This document shows positions 20,806 to 30,214 of a stretch of DNA of 55,538 nucleotides, piece after piece. The notes under the pieces were generated by a model. That model searched no databases. It worked only from the letters and a program-made list of their open reading frames with translations, and was not told the DNA's origin. Position numbers and translations under genes: made by a program. This DNA is from Phocaeicola sartorii JCM 17136 = DSM 21941 (GTDB taxonomy: Bacteria > Bacteroidota > Bacteroidia > Bacteroidales > Bacteroidaceae), in assembly GCF_000614185.1 (NCBI RefSeq), contig NZ_BAKM01000034.1, positions 1 through 55,538 on the forward strand. The letters are read 5' to 3'. How positions within the stretch are numbered: the stretch's first letter is position 1; each line of letters begins with the position of its first letter.

Positions 20806-21744
20806 TTAAATGATATATTGTGAAGAGATAGACTCGTTATTCATCACGCGGCGGATTGTTTCAGCAAACATATCGGCAATGGTCAGTTGCTTCACTTTAG
20901 AGCAACGGTTAGTGTATGGAATACTGTCGGTAAATACCATTTCTTCCAAGCCGGAGTTCTGAACCCGTTCGGATGCAGGACCTGACATTACACAGTGGGA
21001 AGCGATGGCGCGTACGGAAATGGCTCCCGCTTCTTTCATGATATCGGCAGCTTTGGTAATAGTACCAGCTGTATCTACCATATCGTCAATCAAGATGACG
21101 TTTTTATTTTTTACATCACCGATAATTTGCATGGTGGCCACTTCATTGGCTTTCAGGCGGGTCTTGTTGCAAAGCACCAAGGGCACACCCAGATATTTTG
21201 AATAAGTGCTGGCACGTTTCGAACCACCTACGTCCGGAGTTGCGATTACCAGGTCTTCCAGCTGCAATGATTCAATGTAGGGCAGGAATACACCGGAAGC
21301 GTAGAGGTGATCTACCGGTACATCAAAGAAGCCTTGAATCTGATCGGCATGTAAATCCATTGTAATCAGACGGTCGATGCCCGCCACACTCAGAAGGTCG
21401 GCTACCAGTTTGGCACCGATGGAAACACGGGGTTTGTCTTTTCTGTCCTGACGTGCCCATCCAAAGTAGGGGATAACGGCTACAATGCTCTTTGCTGAGG
21501 CTCTTTTTGCTGCATCAATCATCAACAGCAGTTCCATTAAGTTGTCAGAGTTAGGAAAGGTAGATTGAACCAGAAAAACATGTGCGCCTCTAATTGATTC
21601 TTCATAAGAAACAGCGAATTCACCATCAGCAAAATGCATGATGTTCATGTTTCCTAATTCGCAACCGAGGCTGTTGCAAATCTTTTCTGCAAGGTATCTC
21701 GAATTTGTTCCTGAGAATACCATAAAAGGTGATGTTTTGCTCAT
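20806..21744 (-). CDS. prs: ribose-phosphate pyrophosphokinase
   Basis: Makes PRPP from ribose-5-phosphate and ATP, feeding nucleotide, histidine and NAD synthesis. It has 312 residues, the normal size for class I PRPP synthetases. The flexible-loop motif YFGWARQDRK and the PRPP-binding loop VILIDDMVDTAGTI are both present, as is the ADGE/FADGE segment near the N-terminus. It is a single-gene unit with its own promoter and a shared terminator. Confidence 0.97.
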   Translation of the reverse strand: MSKTSPFMVFSGTNSRYLAEKICNSLGCELGNMNIMHFADGEFAVSYEESIRGAHVFLVQSTFPNSDNLMELLLMIDAAKRASAKSIVAVIPYFGWARQDRKDKPRVSIGAKLVADLLSVAGIDRLITMDLHADQIQGFFDVPVDHLYASGVFLPYIESLQLEDLVIATPDVGGSKRASTYSKYLGVPLVLCNKTRLKANEVATMQIIGDVKNKNVILIDDMVDTAGTITKAADIMKEAGAISVRAIASHCVMSGPASERVQNSGLEEMVFTDSIPYTNRCSKVKQLTIADMFAETIRRVMNNESISSQYII

Positions 21745-21780
21745 TTTGTAATAGATATTACCTATTTGTTAATTTGCGTG

Positions 21781-21788
21781 CAAAGGTA
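21781..21788 (-). promoter_or_regulatory. -7 box for prs
   Basis: Minus strand TACCTTTG, an exact consensus match, 37 bases upstream of the ATG at 21744. Confidence 0.7.
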
Positions 21789-21905
21789 CGTATTATAATT
21801 AGAAATTAAAAATAGAAAATTAAAAATAACTTCTCATTATAGTAATATGCTTGTTTTGATGCATATTCTTCGCTTTTTAGACCTTTATTCTAAATCTATT
21901 GATAA

Positions 21906-22514
21906 TCAGTCGGCCAAATCCCTTAATTTCCGGAAATGTTCTATCACGCATTGGTAGTCGCGGTCGGTACATGCGTCGAATTTATTCCAAAGAGCGCCCA
22001 ATATGGCGGCTCCTCCGAAACCAAGGTCTTTTATTTCCAGCAAGTTTTCCTCGTCAATGCCTCCCAGAGCTATGACTTTCTTGTCAATGATACCCGCTTT
22101 GGCGGCGGCGCGGAGCTCTTCGGGCGTATATGCCGAATTATAGTTCAGCTTGGATATACTGTTGAATACCGGGCTCAGAAATACATAGTCGCAGCCGGAT
22201 TTGTGCTCTTTTACTTCGTCCAGCGAGTGGCAGGAGCAACTGATATGTCCTTTGTAACCCTCCGGCAAGTTCGGATTACGGCCGTTCAGGTGAATTCCTT
22301 TCAGTTTGTATTCCTCTTTCAGGTAAAAATGTCCATGAACCACTATGCGCTTATGATATTGTTCGGGGATAAGAGTCAGCAGACGCTCTGCGAACATAGG
22401 CGCAGTGTCGGGCTTTCTTAAATGGAGTGTGTCCAGCCCTTCCTCGAAAAGGGCTGTAATTATCTTATCTTCCTCCACAAAATAAGTGGGGGGTGTTATT
22501 AGAATTAACTTCAT
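21906..22514 (-). CDS. ThiE/TenI-like thiamine phosphate synthase family protein
   Basis: A 202-residue TIM-barrel protein of the ThiE/TenI family, downstream of the thiamine genes. HLRKP, LSPVF and ALGGI near the end follow the ThiE pattern of phosphate- and pyrimidine-binding loops, but the ThiE Asp-Asp metal motif (IIDDH in the second copy of this window) is replaced here by VVHGH. It is therefore more likely a TenI-like isomerase or divergent paralogue than the main ThiE. It has its own -7 box at 22536-22543, so it is transcribed separately from the riboswitch operon. Confidence 0.8.
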   Translation of the reverse strand: MKLILITPPTYFVEEDKIITALFEEGLDTLHLRKPDTAPMFAERLLTLIPEQYHKRIVVHGHFYLKEEYKLKGIHLNGRNPNLPEGYKGHISCSCHSLDEVKEHKSGCDYVFLSPVFNSISKLNYNSAYTPEELRAAAKAGIIDKKVIALGGIDEENLLEIKDLGFGGAAILGALWNKFDACTDRDYQCVIEHFRKLRDLAD

Positions 22515-22535
22515 ACCTTATGACTAATTGCTAAG

Positions 22536-22543
22536 CAAAGATA
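22536..22543 (-). promoter_or_regulatory. -7 box for the ThiE/TenI-like gene
   Basis: Minus strand TATCTTTG, 22 bases upstream of the ATG at 22514. Confidence 0.6.
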
Positions 22544-22679
22544 GCAACCTATTTGTAATAATCCTAGTGGATTCATAGATTTATTTTAGGTGAGTTTGTG
22601 AACCGGCTTGGAAACAATGAAGATACGGATGTCTTGCGATATAGGGCAAGGACAGCGGGGAATGCTGACTTTCTGATGG

Positions 22680-22704
22680 GAACGGTGCTGAACCGAGCAC
22701 CGTT
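22680..22704. terminator. stem-loop downstream of thiF
   Basis: AACGGTGCT and AGCACCGTT form a strong 9-bp stem with a 6-nt loop just after the thiF stop. No long U run follows on the minus strand, so it may terminate poorly or stabilise the 3' end of the mRNA. Confidence 0.5.
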
Positions 22705-22713
22705 TGGGGTTGG

Positions 22714-23445
22714 TTAGAAAGAAATGAGATGGGTTGCCATTGTTTTCAAATCAATAATCCATAGCTTGCCGCTCAGCACTTCACCATATCCGCCTATAAT
22801 CTTCAACACTTCGGCTGCTTCGGCACAACCTACCATGCCTGGGGTTACACCCAATACTCCTTTGGGGGGATGGGGCATGGACAGCATCTCCGTTTCGTCG
22901 GGGAAAAAGTGGCGGTAATCGGGGCCTCCCTGGTAATTGAAGACGGACACTTGGCCGTCGAAGGCGCGGATGGCGCCATATACATAGACTTTTCCCCATT
23001 TCACACAGGTGTCATTGATCAGGTAACGGGTGGCGAAATTATCGCATCCGTCTATAACGATGTCATAGGCGCAGATAATTTCATCCGCGTTCTCTTTGGT
23101 AAGCCTTGTGGGGTAGGCATTGATCTGCACATCACGGTTCAAGGCTTCGAGACGTTTTTGGGCTTGGATAGCTTTGGGCATACCTACCTCGGCCTCACTA
23201 TAAAGTACCTGACGTTGTAAGTTGCTGATGCTTACCACATCATCGTCTATTAATCCGATAGTGCCTATTCCGGCTCCTGCCAGGTACAGGGCGGCAGGAG
23301 ATCCCAGACCACCTACACCGACTATAAGCACTTTGGCCTGTTTGAGCCGTTGTTGTCCTTTTTCTCCCAATTCAGGGAGAATGATTTGACGGTTATATCT
23401 TTCCACGTTGTTTATTGTTAAGTTGGGAAAGGGGCTTCGTATCAT
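22714..23445 (-). CDS. thiF: ThiF/HesA/MoeB-family adenylyltransferase
   Basis: E1-like enzyme expected to adenylate the C-terminus of ThiS for sulfur transfer to the thiazole. It has 243 residues. The Rossmann ATP loop GVGGLGSP (43-50), RQVLYSEAEVG and the nucleotide-binding aspartates in DGCDNFATR are present. The segment that in MoeB and E. coli ThiF carries a zinc-binding Cys-x2-Cys here reads GGPDYRHFFPDE, with no cysteines, so zinc is probably not bound. It is 38 bases downstream of thiH. The ATG at 23445 is preceded by a GGGGCGG stretch that may serve as the ribosome binding site. Confidence 0.88.
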   Translation of the reverse strand: MIRSPFPNLTINNVERYNRQIILPELGEKGQQRLKQAKVLIVGVGGLGSPAALYLAGAGIGTIGLIDDDVVSISNLQRQVLYSEAEVGMPKAIQAQKRLEALNRDVQINAYPTRLTKENADEIICAYDIVIDGCDNFATRYLINDTCVKWGKVYVYGAIRAFDGQVSVFNYQGGPDYRHFFPDETEMLSMPHPPKGVLGVTPGMVGCAEAAEVLKIIGGYGEVLSGKLWIIDLKTMATHLISF

Positions 23446-23483
23446 TGATACCGCCCCTTTCTTTGTAAAAGTGAGGGTAAAAT

Positions 23484-24614
23484 CTATCGCATCGGTGTGA
23501 ACTTGTCAAAAGAAACATCCCAGTCTTTCCATACCGGTTCCCTTCCTAATGATTTCAGTGCGTGTTCCACTTCCACGGCTGTACGTTCATCACTTACATG
23601 GAATTGTTCCAAAGCTTGCGGGTAGGTATAGTATCCTCCTGGTTCGGTTTTGCTTTCAGCGCTCATGGTGGTCACTCCGAGTCCTGCCATGTTGTCGCGG
23701 ATTTGTGCCGGTTCACGGGTGGAGTAGGAGATGTCCACATCGTGGTCGAAGATGCGCATGGCAAAAGTGAGCTGTGCCAGTTCACGGTCATTCATGATGA
23801 CATTCGGCTGGAATCCTCCGTTCTCAGCCGGACGCATACGGGGGAAATTGACACTGTATTTGGTTTTCCAATACTTTTTCTGAAGATAGCGCAAGTGATA
23901 GGCCATCATGGTCACATCGGTGCGCCATTCTTCCAGTCCGATAAGTACCCCCATGCCGATGGAGTGGACTCCTGCCTGTCCCATGCGGTCGAAGCCGTTC
24001 ACCCGCCACTCGAATTTGGATTTCATTCCGCGTGGATGATATATATTATAACGGGCTTTATTATAGGTTTCCTGAAAGCAGATGACTCCATTCAGTCCGT
24101 GTTCTTTCAGTTCGGCATATTCTTCGGCTTTGAGTGGCATTACCTCTATCTTCAGATTGCTGAAATATTTTTTGGCGATGTCCAAAGCTTTAGCCAGATA
24201 AGGGACTCCGGCTTTTGCCGGATTCTCTCCGGTCACCAGTAACAGGTTCTCAAAAGGCCCCAGTTTTTTGATGGCTTTGTATTCATCTTCAATCTGTTCG
24301 GGGGTGAGGATGGTACGTGCCATCGGGTTGCTGATATGGAAACCACAATACACACAAGAATTGGTGCAGGAGTTGGTGATATACAGCGGTATAAACATGG
24401 AGATGGTTTTGCCGAAACGTTCTTCGGTATATTTTTTGCTTAGTTGCGCCATCGGCTCCAGGTATTTTGCTGCTGCGGGGGAGATGAGCGCCATAAAGTC
24501 GTCCACATCGCAATGTTCCTTGCCAAGGGCGCGGAGCACATCACTTTCGGTCTTGGAGTAGATGGTTTTGGTGGTTTTCTCCCAATCTATTTTTTCAAGT
24601 TCTTCTGAAAACAT
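23484..24614 (-). CDS. thiH: 2-iminoacetate synthase ThiH (radical SAM)
   Basis: Cleaves tyrosine to dehydroglycine (2-iminoacetate) and p-cresol for thiazole formation. It has 376 residues. The radical-SAM cluster motif C-x3-C-x2-C is at Cys83, Cys87 and Cys90 (CTNSCVYC). The C-terminal part contains the typical STREPAQIRD segment. It lies 92 bases downstream of the flavoprotein gene; that gap holds a hairpin but no clear promoter, so operon membership is likely but could be modulated. Confidence 0.94.
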   Translation of the reverse strand: MFSEELEKIDWEKTTKTIYSKTESDVLRALGKEHCDVDDFMALISPAAAKYLEPMAQLSKKYTEERFGKTISMFIPLYITNSCTNSCVYCGFHISNPMARTILTPEQIEDEYKAIKKLGPFENLLLVTGENPAKAGVPYLAKALDIAKKYFSNLKIEVMPLKAEEYAELKEHGLNGVICFQETYNKARYNIYHPRGMKSKFEWRVNGFDRMGQAGVHSIGMGVLIGLEEWRTDVTMMAYHLRYLQKKYWKTKYSVNFPRMRPAENGGFQPNVIMNDRELAQLTFAMRIFDHDVDISYSTREPAQIRDNMAGLGVTTMSAESKTEPGGYYTYPQALEQFHVSDERTAVEVEHALKSLGREPVWKDWDVSFDKFTPMR

Positions 24615-24668
24615 GATCGTTTTTTTTTCTTGTTATTGTTCTATAAGATGATTTCGCTTTTATAAGAG

Positions 24669-24699
24669 CCTGTTTAAACCTTTCCGGCATTTAAACAGG
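24669..24699. terminator. hairpin between the flavoprotein gene and thiH
   Basis: CCTGTTTAAA (24669-24678) and TTTAAACAGG (24690-24699) form a perfect 10-bp stem with an 11-nt loop. It lacks a good U run on the minus strand, so it may be an mRNA-processing or attenuation hairpin inside the thi cluster. Confidence 0.45.
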
Positions 24700-24706
24700 T
24701 TTCAAG

Positions 24707-25279
24707 CTATAAGTTCCTTATTATTTTTCTACATTTCTTTTTGTCGCTTTCCGTCAGTTCGGGATGTTGCTTCGTTCCTCCCTTCTGGATAACGCCTTTG
24801 ATAGAGAATCCGCTCCATTTCAGGATTTCGCGCAACGCCTTTACTACACCGCGTGTCTGGTTAAACCAGATATTGAACGGCCATGGGGTGGAGCAGGTGC
24901 TTACGATGACTGCTTTCTTGCCTTTATGCAACGCTTGGGGGATCCCTTTCGGACTTTCTCCCATCATGCCGTACACGATGCGGTCGAACACTACTTTCAG
25001 ATGTCCGTTCATGTTTCCCCAATAGCAGGGTGATCCGACAATCAGCACGTCTGCCCATTGTATCTTTTGAAGCGTGCGCTGCGCATCGTCTTCGGGCAGG
25101 ACACAGGCCTGCCGGCTGCGGCAAGCCATGCATCCTGTACAGGGACGCACCTGCAATTTACGGATGGGTATTGCTTCCACTTCGGCGCCACGTATGCGGG
25201 CCTCTTCGGCCATGATGTCCAGCATCCGGCTGATAAGTCCTTGGCTGCGAGGGCTTCCGTTGAGTATCAATATCTTCAT
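24707..25279 (-). CDS. flavodoxin-fold NADPH-dependent FMN reductase-like protein
   Basis: A 190-residue flavodoxin-fold protein. MKILILNGSPRSQG is the FMN phosphate loop. Four cysteines in C-x2-C-x2-C-x5-C (Cys47, 50, 53, 59) match the compact motif of iron-sulfur flavoproteins, although related quinone reductases have a similar motif without a cluster. The start is the ATG at 25279, which overlaps the upstream gene's stop (ATGA at 25276-25279). A longer frame upstream has low-complexity sequence unlike the family and is rejected. Its place between thiC and thiH suggests an electron donor for the radical-SAM enzymes; this is a hypothesis. Confidence 0.88.
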   Translation of the reverse strand: MKILILNGSPRSQGLISRMLDIMAEEARIRGAEVEAIPIRKLQVRPCTGCMACRSRQACVLPEDDAQRTLQKIQWADVLIVGSPCYWGNMNGHLKVVFDRIVYGMMGESPKGIPQALHKGKKAVIVSTCSTPWPFNIWFNQTRGVVKALREILKWSGFSIKGVIQKGGTKQHPELTESDKKKCRKIIRNL

Positions 25280-25794
25280 TTCCTTATTTTCTTTAGGATG
25301 TTGTTGCGGGCGCATTGCACGGCAGCCGTATAGTATTCCGGTTCCATATTTTCCAGGTATGCTTCCAGTTCTCCCGTCAGTTCCGGCTCTTCCAGGCAGA
25401 TGTCGTAGGCTAGTTTCATGCAGACAGCTTGTCCGGATGCGCTTTCGGCAGGAGACAGCATGCCTTCCAGGCAGAAATCGAAGAAAGTAGCGTTGACAGG
25501 CTTCAGAACAGGAAGGTGATGAAGGATATTCAGCAGCAGGCGTCTGGTTCCGCCGTGAGGGCATTGCATGGCTCTCAGCATCAGTTCCTCCCTTTTGTCC
25601 ATCAATAGGGAAGGGAGGAGGATGCTCAGTTTTTCGCAAGCCCAAGCGGCACGCCAGGCTATCTTTGTTTCTTCATGCCGGGTCAGGGCATAAAGGGAGT
25701 CAAAGCGGCCGGGGGCTCCGGCTACTTGCTCCACTATGATGTCTATATATTTCCTTCCTAAAGCTCCTTCAAGTGCTTTCTTGAAATCTTCCAT
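25276..25794 (-). CDS. HEAT/ARM-like helical protein of unknown function
   Basis: A 172-residue protein, mostly amphipathic helices with leucine and alanine spacing like HEAT or ARM repeats (for example KIAWRAAWACEKLSILLP). There is no signal peptide, membrane segment or catalytic motif. It lies 21 bases downstream of thiC and is translationally coupled to the flavoprotein gene through ATGA, so the two probably act together. It may be a scaffold or redox-partner adaptor; I cannot assign a function. Confidence 0.75.
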   Translation of the reverse strand: MEDFKKALEGALGRKYIDIIVEQVAGAPGRFDSLYALTRHEETKIAWRAAWACEKLSILLPSLLMDKREELMLRAMQCPHGGTRRLLLNILHHLPVLKPVNATFFDFCLEGMLSPAESASGQAVCMKLAYDICLEEPELTGELEAYLENMEPEYYTAAVQCARNNILKKIRK

Positions 25795-25815
25795 GGTCTT
25801 CGCAAAATCGGTCGT

Positions 25816-27515
<1,700 letters not shown>

Positions 27516-27523
27516 ATTTCTGT

Positions 27524-28297
27524 TTAATCTAAGAATGAAGTTAAAGGGGATGAGGCGGATGCGATCAAGTTCTGTCCTACCGCTCCTAAGCCTGCTTCAT
27601 AAGCGCGGCGTCCGGCAATGACAGCTTCCTTGAAGGCTGTTGCCATGTCTACCGGCTGACCGGCTACTGCGATGGCGGTATTGACCAGACAGGCGTCCGC
27701 GCCCATTTCCATCGCTTCAGCGGCATGGCTGGGGGCACCTATTCCGGCGTCCACTACCACAGGAACGGAAGCTTGTTCGATAATGATGCGCAGGAAGTCA
27801 CGTGTCTGCAAGCCTTTGTTTGTCCCGATGGGGGCGGCAAGCGGCATGACGGTTGCTGCTCCGGCCTCTTCCAACCGTTTGCACAATGTAGGATCTGCCT
27901 GGCAGTAAGGCAAAACGACGAAGCCTAGCTTGACCAGTTCCTCGGTTGCTTTCAATGTTTCGGTAGAATCCGGCAACAAGTAGCGCGGATCAGGATGGAT
28001 TTCCAGTTTCAGCCAGTTAGTGCCAAAAGCCTCTCGGGCCATTTGTGCGGCAAAGACGGCTTCTTCGGCTGTGCGCACACCGGAGGTGTTGGGCAATAGC
28101 TGGATGTGGGGGTGAATGATATGTTTCAGCATATCATCTTCCTTATCGTCCAGTTCAATACGTTTCATGGCTACGGTTACCATTTCGCATCCTGATGCCA
28201 GGATGGCTTCTTCCATTACGGTGTTTGAGTTGAATTTACCGGTTCCCAGAAATAAACGGGAATTAAATTCTTTTCCAGCTATAATCAGTTTCTTCAT
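27524..28297 (-). CDS. thiG: thiazole synthase ThiG
   Basis: TIM-barrel enzyme that joins 1-deoxyxylulose-5-phosphate, dehydroglycine and ThiS-thiocarboxylate sulfur into thiazole phosphate. It has 257 residues, normal size. The Schiff-base lysine is probably Lys97 in NWLKLEI, and the phosphate-binding [20 protein letters not shown] segment is intact. It lies 17 bases after thiE and 8 before thiC. Confidence 0.96.
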   Translation of the reverse strand: MKKLIIAGKEFNSRLFLGTGKFNSNTVMEEAILASGCEMVTVAMKRIELDDKEDDMLKHIIHPHIQLLPNTSGVRTAEEAVFAAQMAREAFGTNWLKLEIHPDPRYLLPDSTETLKATEELVKLGFVVLPYCQADPTLCKRLEEAGAATVMPLAAPIGTNKGLQTRDFLRIIIEQASVPVVVDAGIGAPSHAAEAMEMGADACLVNTAIAVAGQPVDMATAFKEAVIAGRRAYEAGLGAVGQNLIASASSPLTSFLD

Positions 28298-28314
28298 TAT
28301 ATTTTGTGATTTTA

Positions 28315-29130
28315 TTATAAATTCATGATTCGTTTAGTTTCCGCTACCGGATCTTCCGCCCGGAGTATGGTTCCGCTCAAGGCAATGCCCGTAACCCCCG
28401 TTTCCATGATGGAAGGGATGTCCTCCAAAGTAATTCCTCCGATAGCGACGATGGGCAGATGGATATCCGCCTTTCTCATTTGCTGGATAATGGAGCGGTA
28501 GCCTTCCAGTCCCAGTACCGGCGAGAGGTCCTTTTTCGTGGTGGTAAAACGGAACGGGCCACAGCCGATGTAGTCAGCTCCGGCTTCATAATGCATCTTT
28601 ACATCATTAAATGTATTGGCGGTGCCTCCGATGATGAACTCTTTTCCTAATATTTTTCGTGCTTCGGCTACGGGCATATCCTTTTTTCCCAAATGTACTC
28701 CGTCGGCATGAATTTTCTTGACCAACTCCACGTGATCATCTATAATAAATGTCGCTCCGTAGTCTTTGCATAAGCGTTGCAGGCGTATGGCTTCCCGTTC
28801 CACCTCGTCAACGGGAGTGTCTTTCATACGTAGCTGGACCCAGCGGCAGCCGCCTTCCAGTGCCATGCGTGCGGAATCATAATAGGAATATGTGTCGGTG
28901 AAGTGAGTGATGAATTGAAGTTCCACGGCCTTATCCTCACATGCAGCTTTAATGACTACCAGACTGTCATTGGGTTGTAACACGCATTTTTCCCAGTCTA
29001 TACGGGGGACCATACGGTTATTTACCGCTATGGCAATGCCTTTCTCGGGAAGTGCCAGAAAGGTGGAAAGTTCGGCTACGGTGCATCCGTCCTTTACTTC
29101 GGTTTCTTTGCTGTTTACTGTCAGTTTCAT
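28315..29130 (-). CDS. ThiS and ThiE, read as one fused frame (probably two genes)
   Basis: As written, one 271-residue frame joins ThiS (residues 1-64, ubiquitin-like sulfur carrier) to ThiE (thiamine phosphate synthase, with QLRMKD, IIDDH, LGKKDM and GGI loops). ThiS must end in Gly-Gly to be adenylated by ThiF, yet the fused frame reads Ala-Ala-Cys-Glu-Asp there. One extra G next to position 28938 gives Cys-Gly-Gly then TAA: ThiS of 66 residues (28931-29130) and ThiE of 203 residues (28315-28926) from a GTG preceded by GGAGGATAAGG. Both lengths and the end motif fit, so two genes thiS and thiE are more likely than a true fusion. First genes after the TPP riboswitch. Confidence 0.9.
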   Translation of the reverse strand: MKLTVNSKETEVKDGCTVAELSTFLALPEKGIAIAVNNRMVPRIDWEKCVLQPNDSLVVIKAACEDKAVELQFITHFTDTYSYYDSARMALEGGCRWVQLRMKDTPVDEVEREAIRLQRLCKDYGATFIIDDHVELVKKIHADGVHLGKKDMPVAEARKILGKEFIIGGTANTFNDVKMHYEAGADYIGCGPFRFTTTKKDLSPVLGLEGYRSIIQQMRKADIHLPIVAIGGITLEDIPSIMETGVTGIALSGTILRAEDPVAETKRIMNL

Positions 29131-29202
29131 GCTATATCAGTTTATGAATTTGCCTGTAAATACAAAGAGTTGCTTTTTGACCGGATGGCATGAGGTAAGA
29201 AG

Positions 29203-29288
29203 TAACAATCCCTTCGGCGGTACTAACCGCATCAGGTTCACAGGGTATAATCTCAGCCCGTCCGCTGCTTACGTGGGGCACCCCTTTG
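29203..29288 (-). promoter_or_regulatory. TPP riboswitch (THI box)
   Basis: On the minus strand the RNA has the conserved blocks GGGGTGC, then GGGCTGAGA and TACCC, then GAACCTGATGCGGTTAGTAC, then a CCGCCGAAGGGA end. This is the TPP-sensing aptamer. It lies between a -7 box (29300-29307) and thiS (start 29130), leaving about 70 bases for the expression platform. Thiamine pyrophosphate should turn the operon down. Confidence 0.96.
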
Positions 29289-29299
29289 TTTTACGATGG

Positions 29300-29307
29300 C
29301 AAAGATA
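29300..29307 (-). promoter_or_regulatory. -7 box of the riboswitch-controlled thi operon
   Basis: Minus strand TATCTTTG placed just upstream of the TPP aptamer. Confidence 0.75.
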
Positions 29308-29418
29308 GGAGAAAGAAATGAATAATGCTACAACAGATTGCTTTATTTTCTGCGGGAGACTGTTTTTTATGATAATCTTGCATCGTGGTGTGTCTTTCCC
29401 TGTAAAGGAGACAGATGT

Positions 29419-29462
29419 AAAACCGCCCCGCTCCCTGAATAAATAGGGGCGCGGGGCGGTTC
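29419..29462. terminator. terminator of the superoxide dismutase gene
   Basis: AACCGCCCCGC and GCGGGGCGGTT form a very strong GC stem with a loop rich in A and T. On the minus strand it is followed by TTT, 28 bases after the sod stop. Confidence 0.88.
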
Positions 29463-29489
29463 TGTTATAATGTATAGTTAAGGACTCTT

Positions 29490-30070
29490 TTACAGACGTT
29501 TTTCTATTACATCCCAGTCAATGATTTCCCACAATTTGTTCACATGGTCTGCACGGCGGTTCTGGTAATCCAGATAGTAGGCATGTTCCCATACATCGAA
29601 GCCCAGCAAAGGTTTCAATCCTGCACGCCACGGGTTGCTTCCGTTGGGTTCTTTGGTAATGTGCAGTTTCCCTTGTTTGTCTACAGAAAGCCATGCCCAG
29701 CCCGAGCCGAACAGTCCTGTGGAGGCGGCGTTGAATTCTTTCTTGAAGTTCTCAAAGCTTCCGAAGTCCCGGTTGATGCTTCCGCCAGTTTACCGGCCGG
29801 TTCATGCTTGCCGGGTTTGGGGGCGAACTGAAGGAAATATAATGTATGGTTCAATACTTGTCCGGCATTATTGAATATCGCCCCGTCGGGAGCTGATGCT
29901 ACAATTTCCTCTACGGTCTTTCCTTCAAATTCCGTACCCGGAACCAAGGAGTTCAAATTGTTTACGTAGGTTTGTAAGTGCTTGCCATAATGGTAGTCTA
30001 TAGTAGCCTGGCTGATTACAGGTTCGAGTCCGTTGTTTGCATACGGGAGTTTGGGCATTTCGTAAGTCAT
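29490..30070 (-). pseudogene. sodB: iron superoxide dismutase, apparent frameshift
   Basis: Fe-type superoxide dismutase. The N-terminal half starts at the ATG at 30070 and shows the first metal ligands (HYGKH and NHTLYF). The C-terminal half, in another frame, has DVWEHAYYLDYQ with the remaining Asp and His ligands, and ends at 29490. One extra A at about 29777 (GCATC to GCAATC) restores a 193-residue protein, the standard length. An upstream ATG in the same frame adds a spurious hydrophobic stretch and is not used. No clear -7 box is seen upstream. Confidence 0.92.
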
Positions 30071-30187
30071 AACTAATGAAATTAAAGTGGTTAATAATAT
30101 ATTCATTTTTAGTTGAGGTTTTAATTAAACTTCTATCATAATAACATTATTGAGCGTCGAATTGTTCTGATAAACTCAAACTTTCTC

Positions 30188-30195
30188 TATCTTTG
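30188..30195 (+). promoter_or_regulatory. -7 box for the helicase gene
   Basis: TATCTTTG, exact consensus, 19 bases before the ATG at 30215. Confidence 0.68.
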
Positions 30196-30214
30196 CGGAC
30201 GAAAGAAGAAACTT

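Noticed and set aside
25280..25645. N-terminal extension of the flavoprotein frame
   Set aside because: The extension overlaps the HEAT-like gene in another frame and has no family-like sequence; MKILILNGSP is the proper start.
28315..29130. Natural bifunctional ThiS-ThiE enzyme
   Set aside because: It would lack the essential Gly-Gly end, and one added G gives two perfect genes with a ribosome binding site.
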